NCBI GenBank assembly: GCA_024278615.1
Contig: JAJRSS010000260.1
Span: 1-37,608, forward strand
Origin: Alphaproteobacteria bacterium
Lineage (GTDB): Bacteria > Pseudomonadota > Alphaproteobacteria > Rhodospirillales > 2-02-FULL-58-16
Length of the DNA: 37,608 nt
Reading direction: 5' to 3'
The position numbers and the translations under genes were made by a program. Shown piece by piece: positions 28,801 through 35,060 of this stretch; within the stretch, counting starts at the first letter, position 1, and each line of letters begins with the position of its first letter. The notes below the pieces were generated by a model. That model was not told the origin of the DNA and ran no database searches. It saw only the letters and a list, made by a program, of their open reading frames with translations.

Positions 28801-31080
28801 GAATTCGTCGAGCCTGAATTTCCCTATATCCAACCGCCGCGCGCCGGACCGCGCGAAGTCGCGCGCGTGGCGTCCGGCGGCCCCGCCCGCCCGGACATCA
28901 ATGTCCCGCCCCGGCGCGCGCAGCCGACCATCGAGCCGCCGAAGGCATCAGCCCCGGGTACCCGCACCGCCTCCCGCGCCTCCGGGGCCGGGGCGGAATT
29001 GCCCACCGAACGAGTCGGGCCAAACCGAGTCAGACCAAACCGAGTCGGGCCAAACAGTGGCGGCGGGTCCACGGGCGGCGGCGAGCCTCCGGCTCCACCA
29101 TCCCCTTCGGCAAGGCCGGGCGCGCCCGGTGACGGCGAGCCCGACTACATGAATGCCGTGCGGCGGCTCCGCGAAGAAGCGGACAATAGGGCGCAACGGG
29201 AAATCGAGCGCTATCGCCGGGCCCTCGATGACGATACCGAGATCACCGCCGCCGCGGCGGAACGCATGTACAACGCGGAACTTGACCGGACCATGATGCA
29301 GGGCGGACTTGAGGACGCGGTCAGGATGGCTCGCGAAGCCGGTGTGCCGGACGCCTACATCGCCCGCAACGTCCAATACTACAGCCAATATACCGGGGAA
29401 TTCGGTCATTACATCCGACTGGACTCGATCAGAAACCTCGAACGGGCCGCCTTGACGCGAAGGGGGATGAGGGTCCTCAGTCCCGGCGATGAGGATGTTG
29501 CCATGGCAAGCCGGCTGGTGATCAACGGCCCGTCCGGAACCGCGACCGCCGAAGAGGTGGCCTATCTGCGTCAACGAATCGCGGCGGCGGCCAGGGACGG
29601 AAGGGACTATTTTGACGATCTGGCCCGCACCGGCGTTATGGACCCGGAATTGCCTTTCGAAGTCGTGGCGACTTCCGATGAAATCCTGCGACTCAGAAAT
29701 TGGGCTCGAAGACAGAACCTTTATCCTCCGCCGGGCGAAACCGCCGGCGCCGCGCGCCCGGTCATAGGGCCTCCACGCGTCGACGCGCCCAAGGTCGCAC
29801 GGGGTGCGTCCGGTGGGCCGCGCCGGCCCGACATCGATGTCACCGCCGCCAATATCCGCCGCGGCCACCCGATGGACAGGGTCGCCTATTACAACCGGCC
29901 TCGCGGCGCGGAAGATGCCGCCGCCATGGCGCGCCGGGCCGACGGGGTGTTGGCGGAACTGACCAACCCCGAGCGCATGGGGACCTCGGTCCTGAAGGGG
30001 CTCGACATGGAACGGGCCCGGTCCTACATCCGCGCCAACGCGGCCAACCGCAGGGTTTTGGACTCACGCCAACTGGCGGTACAGGCGGTGCGGGATCAAA
30101 ATCTGCCGGTTAAATACCGTCAACTTCACCGGGCGACGGGCGAAACCGGCTATCTGCCGGGAACGACGCCGGCAACCACGCCGCCGGGCGGCGCCCAGGG
30201 CAGCCTCGTCAAGGAAGCGCGGGGAATCGTCGATGGTCTTGTCGCCGGCGACCGGACCGCGCGGCGGGCGCTTGAAAATCTCGATATGAAACGGGTCCAG
30301 GCCTATCTGAACATTCATGCCCGGCGCGGCGGCGTCCATCCGGCCCAACTGGCCGCCGAGGCGGTGTTGGAGCAGGACCTCCTGGTCAATCCCCGCTTGC
30401 TTTCGGCGGCCGGCAAGGTCGACAAGACCGCCATCGGCGATCTTGTCTCGCGGGCGCGGCGGCGGATATCGGGTATGGACCTGATCCTGGACAGGGAAGC
30501 CAGAAATGTCATCAACTCGGCGAAAAAATTCGAAGAAAACGTATTGGCCGCTGAACGGCTGGCGGCACGGCAGGCGGACGCGGCTTTATTCGATCCGCCG
30601 GCGAACCGGGTGATAAGCGGGGCCGGCTCGCGGCCTACGCGTCAAGACGGCTTCCGGCCGGGCACCACCCTGGTGGAAGGCGACGCCGCTTACGTTCAAA
30701 CCATCATGCGCGATAGCCGCTTCGTGCCGGTCCAGCACTACATCCACGTTCCCAGGGTCAACAAGTATGCCCGGGAACTGATCGACGGGAGCCTGGACTG
30801 GGATCTGAACGACTATTCATCGCCGGCGAATATCATCATGATCGGTCCCCAGGGCCAGATCCTGCAGGGCCATCACAGGCTGGTGGGCGGCGAAATCGCC
30901 AGTCAACTGACCGGCCGGCCCTTGATCGGTCCGCGCGGTTCCGGCGCCATCATTCCCGAAGATCGTATTCATTACTGGCAGCCGGGAAACCCCACGAATG
31001 CCCACATTCAAAACCCCAAGGATCCGCGCGGCAATGGCTGGGCGGGAATGCGGGTGACGGTTGATGCCCCCAAGGGCTGA
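16861..31080 (+). CDS. Giant (about 4739 aa) putatively exported multidomain protein: Ig-like domains, EF-hand-like loop, coiled coil, polymorphic-toxin-like C-terminal half
   Basis: Single uninterrupted ORF; hydrophobic N-terminus RWVRLPAVVLLAALVALPSSARK; two Ig-like domains (RPDLRVIQQGGSVSIHVISND..., RPDSAAAKYNTPITITVIGND...); PKPKPKPPPP linker; extensive charged helical region; C-terminal LQGHHRLVGGEIAS. Start codon uncertain (GTG 16861 or TTG 16891). Confidence 0.85.
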   Translation: MATRSGKHSLLNNRWVRLPAVVLLAALVALPSSARKVESPTSEPPVSSGVLLANDEMQQQESMQGDSNQNMDARKREEERRAMQLRMQEAEDWRRSAVARSQKMLNRAGIVSSEGEQESEDLSFTRTIDFSTLRAATSRLGALIKGGSTGTAVTTGGQSGPAVVLWPDDTGLASLPGPPGLAVSGDDGSILITIDTGTGIAIDGDGEDGGGEDGGGGTAVSTGPDGPAVATGEDDTGYGTSRERGKDVGGTVTRGSGGEEEEEEDDGDDPRDVQPPEDELVDHQPVARPDLRVIQQGGSVSIHVISNDTFEDGFQKVMLVGYPRQGTATQMGPQFFFYRPRPLFTGTDRFSYILYDLDGDTDVATVTIEVGKEPDVDHPVIARPDSAAAKYNTPITITVIGNDEAEDGIGSVSVIGGPGGRLRPVGLGSFVYTPPKNFFGSDIFAYRLKDTDDDSDTAMVSISIGRPPKPKPKPPPPNMFGACLNEVRRMGLDPDAVLAQARGDEAVDTAYDQAFGELAPRDPSADAVADAQYRLSKSLVNAKTADAYDAAAMEFQDAQNGRRIIMDTLLEEPVKTFERLVDAAPLSPDGLAVHPLLDKSDVPAALRLLQAVRTPEIRRQIKKTGAILKKASSAKAIPVEISRRIDDIYLTIINPDPKNVRSFRVLTPEQSGVARQLVSRVAQSLPLADKLIGRAAKIGGKESPERVFSAMAQVFLAEVTGKDALMASRAIKVPAFLNSVGIKRQGKDIFKEIALDKDVDIVEMRRIEPLDRKRMALHRNRIEAAKRLRGDAHIAALRSAFAPRDERLAVDASVAAGALEQVAYRLKLPMETRVAAVQFPILRNALIRMRGKAAEVYKSGKLDRSSFSKLRADMTALDKDVRVQQAVLDGAAAAHPSLAAAVRRYLDADKASRARQARLRDDPAYAETVNKASTSNRAKYVRELQTTAARIGALPGPQPAQRLTGLDQIQYKGGNIARRVSAPGSNEARLPNTTAASKKAVKTLFKPILAPLPRRKGYQQPAISTEGRKRLVEWGYQPTAAESAERGWKDAKNKSRAATASGAPKPLKLPPDLLQQMRYSGRVPDMKDSLDPKRRYARMAASARSEAASDARRFIAPGKKAARDTGSVRSKGYSSGRPISRSDVNKVEFMERRLRERLNNSGEVTNYVNAGDAALIARGRSSRSALPARGAGIESALERRLVGDGWSASQGSQSKRDDQAVRQSNAYGMVHRREDLNDPEYYKELARSRLGGLGWVHEFKDLDELRDFAQSRLGGWGRAYTCLDLLRQGMSMERIEAIYGSAAAYGKRQFESDADYEARLLETYPDEYRRGLDGSLRRLSNAEITGIRRQRLLETGNYLIDPRSGNLVRRGTKAAGQILTNYDSQFPDGVSLELDNGRRATVSVDGRGSLRDNIEDALAAKGYYRDEKGDWVDADGNVVLSAARLEEYDNRYNNAINQRTPGLSDLLSYRSDDARPVGTRPPPPIGEQLDNLEKDLLDKFGFEITDLKLGRARIGRLEVRPGETVADAVRRALAADDRFMFDEFGDLIDRKTGKRVIAANDLEKIDRRYRQRAADAIFGKYFGGINDQVRWMAENGTVSQQIRARQILADLQTRAARLGQINDTRQTISEQMDAIRLDPALSKDERSLRLAKLQQQLNGIDKQRRDVESDLIERTRVANTSAQSTFENSLGFGEKDALRLNRQANEIADDIRGINDRLAGYLLPFERAQLERRRDRLQADLLKTSRKFDEELNKLKDPRRVGSFAKPINLREFDIDNSTVLDAGEARKRASDVGFLDDGRAVYLDAEGNVFKDPSGNPIIVSSRQGQRDRARMVEQLSDARSKLPIRQKKYNQAIDRLNSLNQQYAKLSKRQLKGTQGQILRRRITEAYDKATRYANEINSVVNRIDLLDDATRDRIERRSNEIVQERIDKLADYYSGRRSITYVDKDGVEKTYTSPKQRKYQDALERQRQLELALKNEKARKREETRRRKEEQDIARAKADKESAERETRKRVRQQLAQNQRERTSDFKKAENQYQSAREREAQALSRRDELESLLTSPRGNTKENRDAYAKAQVELAGARQEVLEQQRKTALRQAIAASGDPAFEARLNAQSAKIEESRKSFSQAREAMAAAEANYQAVKERVDAGELHPSSLVNLELAREALADVFNDAAGDLYRKQAIYDGLVETALYGGATPEYNRSRLDDLEQRVSAAGRSAREALTEEEFREFDKRTKLAEYHEAVGAARAKADGLRLLVARQRGGAKLSPKEMAQLDIGLTREERNLLIGDRQRQNLEEALREGEDLGGLVFERSMAEQYMLSADGRGGGSPLYTVGESGGSAFLESFSQAEVLNGRVKELEGLTASRQEDLDAARAAYEADNSDYNRTQLYYAERLVDSAENRLRKAKGDERLFAVQQKTRADDIEREIGFGDRAIVKARAEAAENQRQRQVDADRRASLRDTYMRGVKDIADLQAAHLERKEKTERRMGELEGNLTALERERQHYLQGVDTGTFTEEFAKKNISAIDRKISSTREVITYLRDTRLPGNDRTLAQDVQNIFETLPKPHEFDRAIAAQERRDRTAESLIATQEYRQYQQASQSQMQTMQERVSDLETALGVARQAEDAEAINRIEGDLIDAKTAFNDQSYFNEDRERRLRWDLHRVLRENREAGIGPGSENEVEAAIRDAGGNPDVLFAADAARISHYRNSGNRMVDGAIANDLGAPNQTMAEAFSEEMIGKDPLATALAFVPGATTAANYLGYDTSGAGRLALLRDPAWLAKATAGSFIGAGEHAGTIVKGAAELVYEVGDTVAEAVTANFLDKDYLGVGTENLDAINRIYDARDRFTLSNLSNLAGRMTDSYFDKLRRSKDLEWEVAKDGGALGLEIGLFFTGAGPVNTLRNVTVAGTRYAGRASKGLRALAATREALDATSRTARALRLAASTTDKVGDVLRGTNRVFRKYSQAVNRANDGLWRQIDKVTPDFVYNGRALSDREYDLLSRVGGQLAAAEEMTKRGLAGRGARASGLLDQAADLRRQAFHTVDTNPRIAGVIDELNQTRKLVGAQRNLRTLEQAAKAIQGSARVSPRVLAGGGQRVASAAERLRNIRALGRGAARPVPRTAPTPASRPPALSATPGDTLTPGIARARTETVMARVADGLDNLAVPAGMTSRQATNRLGRTLARNGVDGDTVSRAAETALARVDNRRRNLAGLQRDIRRSAERAGVDTADNTALGQALQRNRERLEALNRQASMLRGLRDNPAAGSTRVPDAPGDGRTLRFTPEDQATARAVSRGEAALAPPSRGSVVPGQRFPARDAPLTLRRMAERLRKEGAAASQVARLEELALRAERRVKIPKGADFQATLAKNPELERRMFAGGRLADDTAAAAAARVDIARFLDDTPNWDGFAAAMARDNEALGGRLIEFRQYVWDRLKKRFPNIEGTGSAGHITNDLDFSVMSELPAAEQIAIGKFLREGIPIGPGRNGLGPNWDDKLNMAALANPRLIHAYDRLPTDAARHRVRRNTFELAEAAEFDELRHTMPPDAFKRLTRQMGVDADAVISRNPRRPPEAIDDLLRARDDAMARYRDSGFTDAKSAEDVVRRQIEINRLDPEAYSTPGAVLQTVTFKEGLVPFREPLIARARNGDMVVSGIVGGGTPGLRVKFPSGRQSPSFNNVRELREFVKGLKAGPATIANSADLLAARRLLNNLERDLLKPGPTERYQSILSNIASFEHKVADAGSALATLRNYQSSKYASRVLSEADGLNLTAENKALLQEVRRMTNSFYRDRQEVIPRIFSAEATNLPPERIAELSREADLLLQRMRELHGAMAAAARRDARRAFALGDPKAVIRHGDDPAGFLRQTYGRKGDAAARAYRIAREELGDEILGVSGSFARGEARIFSWPDSVKSADDALRIDKLDLGLTAEQVSRLPAASRRALDIKRSMGGRLPSDLDIPTSATNVEDLIRAQRRIFRETGIQVEFVEPEFPYIQPPRAGPREVARVASGGPARPDINVPPRRAQPTIEPPKASAPGTRTASRASGAGAELPTERVGPNRVRPNRVGPNSGGGSTGGGEPPAPPSPSARPGAPGDGEPDYMNAVRRLREEADNRAQREIERYRRALDDDTEITAAAAERMYNAELDRTMMQGGLEDAVRMAREAGVPDAYIARNVQYYSQYTGEFGHYIRLDSIRNLERAALTRRGMRVLSPGDEDVAMASRLVINGPSGTATAEEVAYLRQRIAAAARDGRDYFDDLARTGVMDPELPFEVVATSDEILRLRNWARRQNLYPPPGETAGAARPVIGPPRVDAPKVARGASGGPRRPDIDVTAANIRRGHPMDRVAYYNRPRGAEDAAAMARRADGVLAELTNPERMGTSVLKGLDMERARSYIRANAANRRVLDSRQLAVQAVRDQNLPVKYRQLHRATGETGYLPGTTPATTPPGGAQGSLVKEARGIVDGLVAGDRTARRALENLDMKRVQAYLNIHARRGGVHPAQLAAEAVLEQDLLVNPRLLSAAGKVDKTAIGDLVSRARRRISGMDLILDREARNVINSAKKFEENVLAAERLAARQADAALFDPPANRVISGAGSRPTRQDGFRPGTTLVEGDAAYVQTIMRDSRFVPVQHYIHVPRVNKYARELIDGSLDWDLNDYSSPANIIMIGPQGQILQGHHRLVGGEIASQLTGRPLIGPRGSGAIIPEDRIHYWQPGNPTNAHIQNPKDPRGNGWAGMRVTVDAPKG
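29011..29055 (+). repeat. Three tandem 15-bp repeats within giant ORF
   Basis: cgagtcgggccaaac / cgagtcagaccaaac / cgagtcgggccaaac encoding RVGPN RVRPN RVGPN. Confidence 0.95.
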
Positions 31081-31190
31081 GGGTGACAGGTGGGGCGTCT
31101 CTCTGCCGGGTCAGGCACCTCACCGGGCACAATCTGGGCACAGTTGGAAACGCCGGTCTTCGGCAAGTGGCGCTAAGCCACTGAAAAGAT

Positions 31191-31266
<76 letters not shown>

Positions 31267-31418
31267 AGGAATCCCGCCGCCCGCCTCCAGCCAGGGGGCG
31301 CCGGGCCGGGCGGATAATGGGTTTGGCGGACCCCGGCTGTCAAGGCCCCCCCTTTAAGGCCGGCAGGGCGCCCGCGCAAGCTTCAACCCACGTCATCACG
31401 AGGAGCAGGAAAAAAACC

Positions 31419-31472
31419 ATGGCAGAAAATCACCCCGTTATTGGAATTGCCGATGCAAAAGGCTGGTGTTGA
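31419..31472 (+). CDS. Possible 17-aa micropeptide MAENHPVIGIADAKGWC
   Basis: ATG preceded by aggagcagga (AGGA about 8 nt upstream); ORF ATG GCA GAA AAT CAC CCC GTT ATT GGA ATT GCC GAT GCA AAA GGC TGG TGT TGA. Below the ORF-track size cutoff. Confidence 0.35.
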   Translation: MAENHPVIGIADAKGWC

Positions 31473-31625
31473 CCCCGATGCGGGGGGGTGTAAGATCACT
31501 CCGCCATGAATACCGATCGCTCGATCCTTGTGCCCGTTCTTCGGCGAATTACCGGCCCGGTCCTCCTTTGAGGATCGGAAGTCCCCGGAATTTGTCGAAA
31601 CGCCAAAGATTGGAGCAAGGTTCCC

Positions 31626-31925
31626 ATGTCCGTATTCAACGCCGCAGATTTATCCCCTTCAAATCCCACTGCCTGTTTTTCGGTTCGCGCCGCCGCCGAC
31701 CCGTCGGTCATGCCCAAGGTACTTGAGGTCTTCGCCAAACGGGGGCTGGTGCCGACCGCTTGGTACAGCAAGGTCGAAGGAAGGAACGGCGAAGAACTTC
31801 ACATTGACGTTCAAATGGCCGGCACGGGAGCGAAAACGGCCGAACACCTGGCCCGCTCCCTGCGCCAACTGGTCCTAGTGGAACTCGTTCTGACCTCGGA
31901 AAAGCGGAGCGCCCTTTCCGCCTGA
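31626..31925 (+). CDS. Small ACT-domain-like protein
   Basis: CFSVRAAADPSVMPKVLEVFAKRGLVPTAWYSKVEGRNGEELHIDVQMAGTGAKTAEHLARSLRQLVLVELVLT: beta-alpha-beta ACT-type layout. Confidence 0.7.
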   Translation: MSVFNAADLSPSNPTACFSVRAAADPSVMPKVLEVFAKRGLVPTAWYSKVEGRNGEELHIDVQMAGTGAKTAEHLARSLRQLVLVELVLTSEKRSALSA

Positions 31926-32003
31926 AGCCGCGGTTTCCACGGGCCCCAGGGATGCCAAGGCAGGGTTTTCCAAGCGCCGGAGCATGCCCCCGGAGTACAC
32001 AAA

Positions 32004-32849
32004 ATGAGCTTTCTCGACCGGTTTCAGGAACTTCCTCCCTGCGATCCGGCCCGGTACTGGCCATTCCGGGCCGCCGGCATGGATGTGGGCATGATGAGGC
32101 CCGAATTCGCCCAATTCCTCGAAGAGTTTCCGGATGTTTTTCGCGTCAACGCCGGGTCCGTCCATCTCAATGACGCCCTGGTGGATTTCGACGAACGGAC
32201 CCGGGCCGTGGACCGGGTGCTCAGGATCCTCGCCGGTCGGGGGGTGATCCCCGGCTGGCGGGAAGAGCCCTATCCGGTAGGTCTTTCCTTTGACGGTCCG
32301 GTCCTGTTCACCATGGAGCGGGCGGCGGTGCCCTTGTTCGGCGTGCAGGCCTATGGCGTTCACATGAATGGATATGTCGAGGACGGCGGCGGGCTGAAGA
32401 TGTGGGTGGCCCGGCGCAGCCTGAACAAGGGATCGGCGCCGGGAAAGCTGGACCAGATGGTGGCCGGCGGCCAGCCGGCGGGCATTTCCCTTGCCGACAA
32501 CCTGGCCAAGGAATGCGGCGAGGAAGCGGCCATCCCCCGCCGACTGGCGGCCAAGGCCGTGCCGGTAAGCACCCTAAGGTATTGCACCCTGCGGCCCGAG
32601 GGCGTGCGCCGAGACGTGCTGTTCAATTACGACCTGGAACTGCCCGCCGACTTCCGGCCCCATAATACCGACGGCGAGGTGGAGGAATTTTATCTGTGGC
32701 CGATCGGGCGGGTAATTGAAACCGTTCGCGATACGGATGAGTTCAAGTTCAACTGCGCCCTGGTGGCGATTGATTTTCTCATGCGCCGGGGACTGATCCC
32801 GCCGGACCATGCGGAATATGCCGGCCTGCGGGAAACCCTGGATTCTTAA
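32004..32849 (+). CDS. DUF4743-containing Nudix hydrolase-like protein
   Basis: GVHMNGYVEDGGGLKMWVARRSLNKGSAPGKLDQMVAGGQPAGISLADNLAKECGEEAAIPRRLAAKAVPVSTLRY: Nudix box variant of Tnr3/DUF4743-type proteins. Confidence 0.85.
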   Translation: MSFLDRFQELPPCDPARYWPFRAAGMDVGMMRPEFAQFLEEFPDVFRVNAGSVHLNDALVDFDERTRAVDRVLRILAGRGVIPGWREEPYPVGLSFDGPVLFTMERAAVPLFGVQAYGVHMNGYVEDGGGLKMWVARRSLNKGSAPGKLDQMVAGGQPAGISLADNLAKECGEEAAIPRRLAAKAVPVSTLRYCTLRPEGVRRDVLFNYDLELPADFRPHNTDGEVEEFYLWPIGRVIETVRDTDEFKFNCALVAIDFLMRRGLIPPDHAEYAGLRETLDS

Positions 32850-33739
32850 ACCGCGTCATCCGCATTCGGCCCGAAACCGGCCATGATGCGTACCTCTTCC
32901 GGCGTCTTGCCCGCTTCCCGCAACGCCCGGATGGTCATCGACTTGTCCCGCTTGGCGAACCGTTTGCCATCCGGCCCGGCGAGCAGCTTGTGGTGGTGGT
33001 ATTCGGGCGTATTCAGGCCCATCAGGGCCTGAAGGAGCCGGTGGATGTGGGTGGAATGGAACAGGTCCTTCCCCCGCGTAACCAGGGTCACCCCTTGCAA
33101 ATGATCGTCCAGGGTCGCCGACAGATGATAACTGGAAGGCACGTCCTTGCGTCCCAGAACCACGTCACCCAGGGGGCTGGGGTCGCATTCGATCTCACCC
33201 GCAGCGAAATCGGTCCAAAACATGGGCGCCTTGTTGTTCCGCTCGCCGATGACCATGGCCTTGTACACATCGAGCCTGAGGGCATAGGGGATGCCGTCGC
33301 CGAATTTTTGGCGGCGTTCTTCCGCCGTCAACTCGCGGCAGGTTCCCGGGTACAGCGTCGCCCCCGCCCCATGCGGCGCCTGTGCGGCCTTGGCGATCTC
33401 CGCCTCGATTTCCTTTCGGGTGCAAAAGCAGGGATAGACCACGCCACTTTGGGCCAGCCCCTGAAGGGCCGCCGCGTGCTCGCGCAACCGCGCCAATTGC
33501 CGGCGCACGGGCTGCGCCCATTCGACGCCCAGCCACTTCAGGTCTTCGTATATGGCGGCCTCGAATTCAGGCTTGCAGCGGCCGGGATCGATATCTTCGA
33601 TCCTGAGCAGCATGTGGCCCCCCGACCGGCGGGCCGCATGGTAGGCGAACAAGGCGGCAAAGGCATGGCCCAGATGCAGGTAGCCTGTGGGACTGGGGGC
33701 GAAACGCGTGATATAAGGGCCTGAATCCGGTGTCGGCAT
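32846..33739 (-). CDS. gluQ: Glutamyl-Q tRNA(Asp) synthetase
   Basis: YITRFAPSPTGYLHLGHAFAALFAYHAARRSGGHMLLRIEDIDPGRCKPEF, YPCFCTRKEIEAEI...LYPGTCR zinc-site pattern, VTLVTRGKDLFHSTHIHRLLQALM; short length lacking the anticodon-binding domain. Confidence 0.93.
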   Translation of the reverse strand: MPTPDSGPYITRFAPSPTGYLHLGHAFAALFAYHAARRSGGHMLLRIEDIDPGRCKPEFEAAIYEDLKWLGVEWAQPVRRQLARLREHAAALQGLAQSGVVYPCFCTRKEIEAEIAKAAQAPHGAGATLYPGTCRELTAEERRQKFGDGIPYALRLDVYKAMVIGERNNKAPMFWTDFAAGEIECDPSPLGDVVLGRKDVPSSYHLSATLDDHLQGVTLVTRGKDLFHSTHIHRLLQALMGLNTPEYHHHKLLAGPDGKRFAKRDKSMTIRALREAGKTPEEVRIMAGFGPNADDAV

Positions 33740-33859
33740 GGGGCGATAATATCACCTTTTGTCGGTTGGGGACTCCTTGCCCGCCGCCGGTACCGCGCCC
33801 CGGCGCCCTTGTTTCACAATGCCCTGTTTTCTTCCGGGGCCGCGACCGAAAGGTATTTC

Positions 33860-34537
33860 ATGGCCGACCTTCCAACCTTGACCGGGCCGGTGCTGCCCCC
33901 GGTTGCCGGGGAAAAGCCCCGGCAATTGGTGATCCTGCTCCATGGGGTCGGCGCCGATGGCAACGACCTGATCGGTATCGCGCCGTTTTTCCAGAAGATA
34001 CTTCCCCATGCCCTGTTCGTATCCCCCGACGCCCCGTTTGCCTTCGACATGGCGCCCATGGGCCGGCAATGGTTCAGCATTGGCGATTTCAGCCCGGAAG
34101 CCCGGCTTGCCGGGGTGCGAATGGCGGCACCCATATTGAATGCGTTCATCGATACCCTGCTCGCCAATTTCCAACTGGCCGAGGATCGCCTGGTCCTCGT
34201 CGGCTTTTCCCAGGGAACCATGATGGCCCTGCACGTTGGCCTGCGCCGCGAAAAACCGCTGGCCGGCATCCTGGGCTATTCGGGCATGTTGCCGGGGGCG
34301 GACAAACTGGAAGAAGAAATAAAATCGCGGCCGCCGGTATTGCTGACCCACGGGGATGCGGACGAGGTGCTGCCCGTATCCTCCCTGCCGGCGGCGGTGA
34401 AGGGCCTGGAAGCCGTGGGCGTGCAGGTGGAATCCCACGTCCGGCCGGGGCTAGGCCACGGCATCGACGACGAATGCCTCCGTCTGGGCATCGAATTCCT
34501 GGCCCGCGTATTTGGCGTCCCCGCCGGCAAACCCTGA
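33860..34537 (+). CDS. Phospholipase/carboxylesterase family alpha/beta hydrolase
   Basis: QLVILLHGVGADGNDLIGIAPFFQKILPHALFVSPDAPF...LVLVGFSQGTMMALHVGL (GFSQG nucleophile elbow)...LLTHGDADEVLP...GLGHGID. Confidence 0.92.
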   Translation: MADLPTLTGPVLPPVAGEKPRQLVILLHGVGADGNDLIGIAPFFQKILPHALFVSPDAPFAFDMAPMGRQWFSIGDFSPEARLAGVRMAAPILNAFIDTLLANFQLAEDRLVLVGFSQGTMMALHVGLRREKPLAGILGYSGMLPGADKLEEEIKSRPPVLLTHGDADEVLPVSSLPAAVKGLEAVGVQVESHVRPGLGHGIDDECLRLGIEFLARVFGVPAGKP

Positions 34538-34544
34538 AGGTGGA

Positions 34545-35060
34545 TTAAGCCGTTCCCCGGACGGGATAATCCTTTCCCTGGATGAAGGTCAGTCCGCCGA
34601 GAATGGCGGCCAGGTCCGGCCTGGAAAACGGCGCATTGGATACATCGGCGATCTGCACGTTTCCATCAGGATTGATGATGAACAGCGCCGGTTCAGGAAA
34701 ACGCCGGTCCGTCTCCCCGGGCGAGCGTGGATCGGAAACATACAGCCCCAGCGACCGCATCTGATCCTCGCCCAGTCCATGGGCGATGGGAAAACTCAAG
34801 CCTGCTTCGTCCCTGAAGGCCGCCGCCTTGTCCTCCGGATCGCCGGAAACGGCAAGGATATCGACGCCGATATTCTCGAATTCACCCTTCATTTCTTCCA
34901 GCCGCGCCAGGTATTTCCTGCACAGGGGGCAGTGAAGACCCCGGTAGACGACGATCATGCGCCACTTGCCCCGGTTGTCGCCAAGGCGCACCGTCCCGCC
35001 GCCCAGGGTGGGAACCTCTACCTCCGCCAGGGGGGCCCCCGCTTTTTGTCTGCCGTTCAT
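34545..35060 (-). CDS. Peroxiredoxin-like (AhpC/TSA) protein
   Basis: From ATG 35060: MNGRQKAGAPLAEVEVPTLGGGTVRLGDNRGKWRMIVVYRGLHCPLCRKYLARLEEMKGEFENIGVDILAVSGDPEDKAAAF; thioredoxin-fold with CPLC motif. Confidence 0.88.
   Translation of the reverse strand: MNGRQKAGAPLAEVEVPTLGGGTVRLGDNRGKWRMIVVYRGLHCPLCRKYLARLEEMKGEFENIGVDILAVSGDPEDKAAAFRDEAGLSFPIAHGLGEDQMRSLGLYVSDPRSPGETDRRFPEPALFIINPDGNVQIADVSNAPFSRPDLAAILGGLTFIQGKDYPVRGTA

Noticed and set aside
31166-31182. Hairpin agtggc-gctaa-gccact as terminator of the giant gene or tRNA
   Set aside because: Stem of only 6 bp and no T-tract on either side; cannot be supported as an intrinsic terminator.
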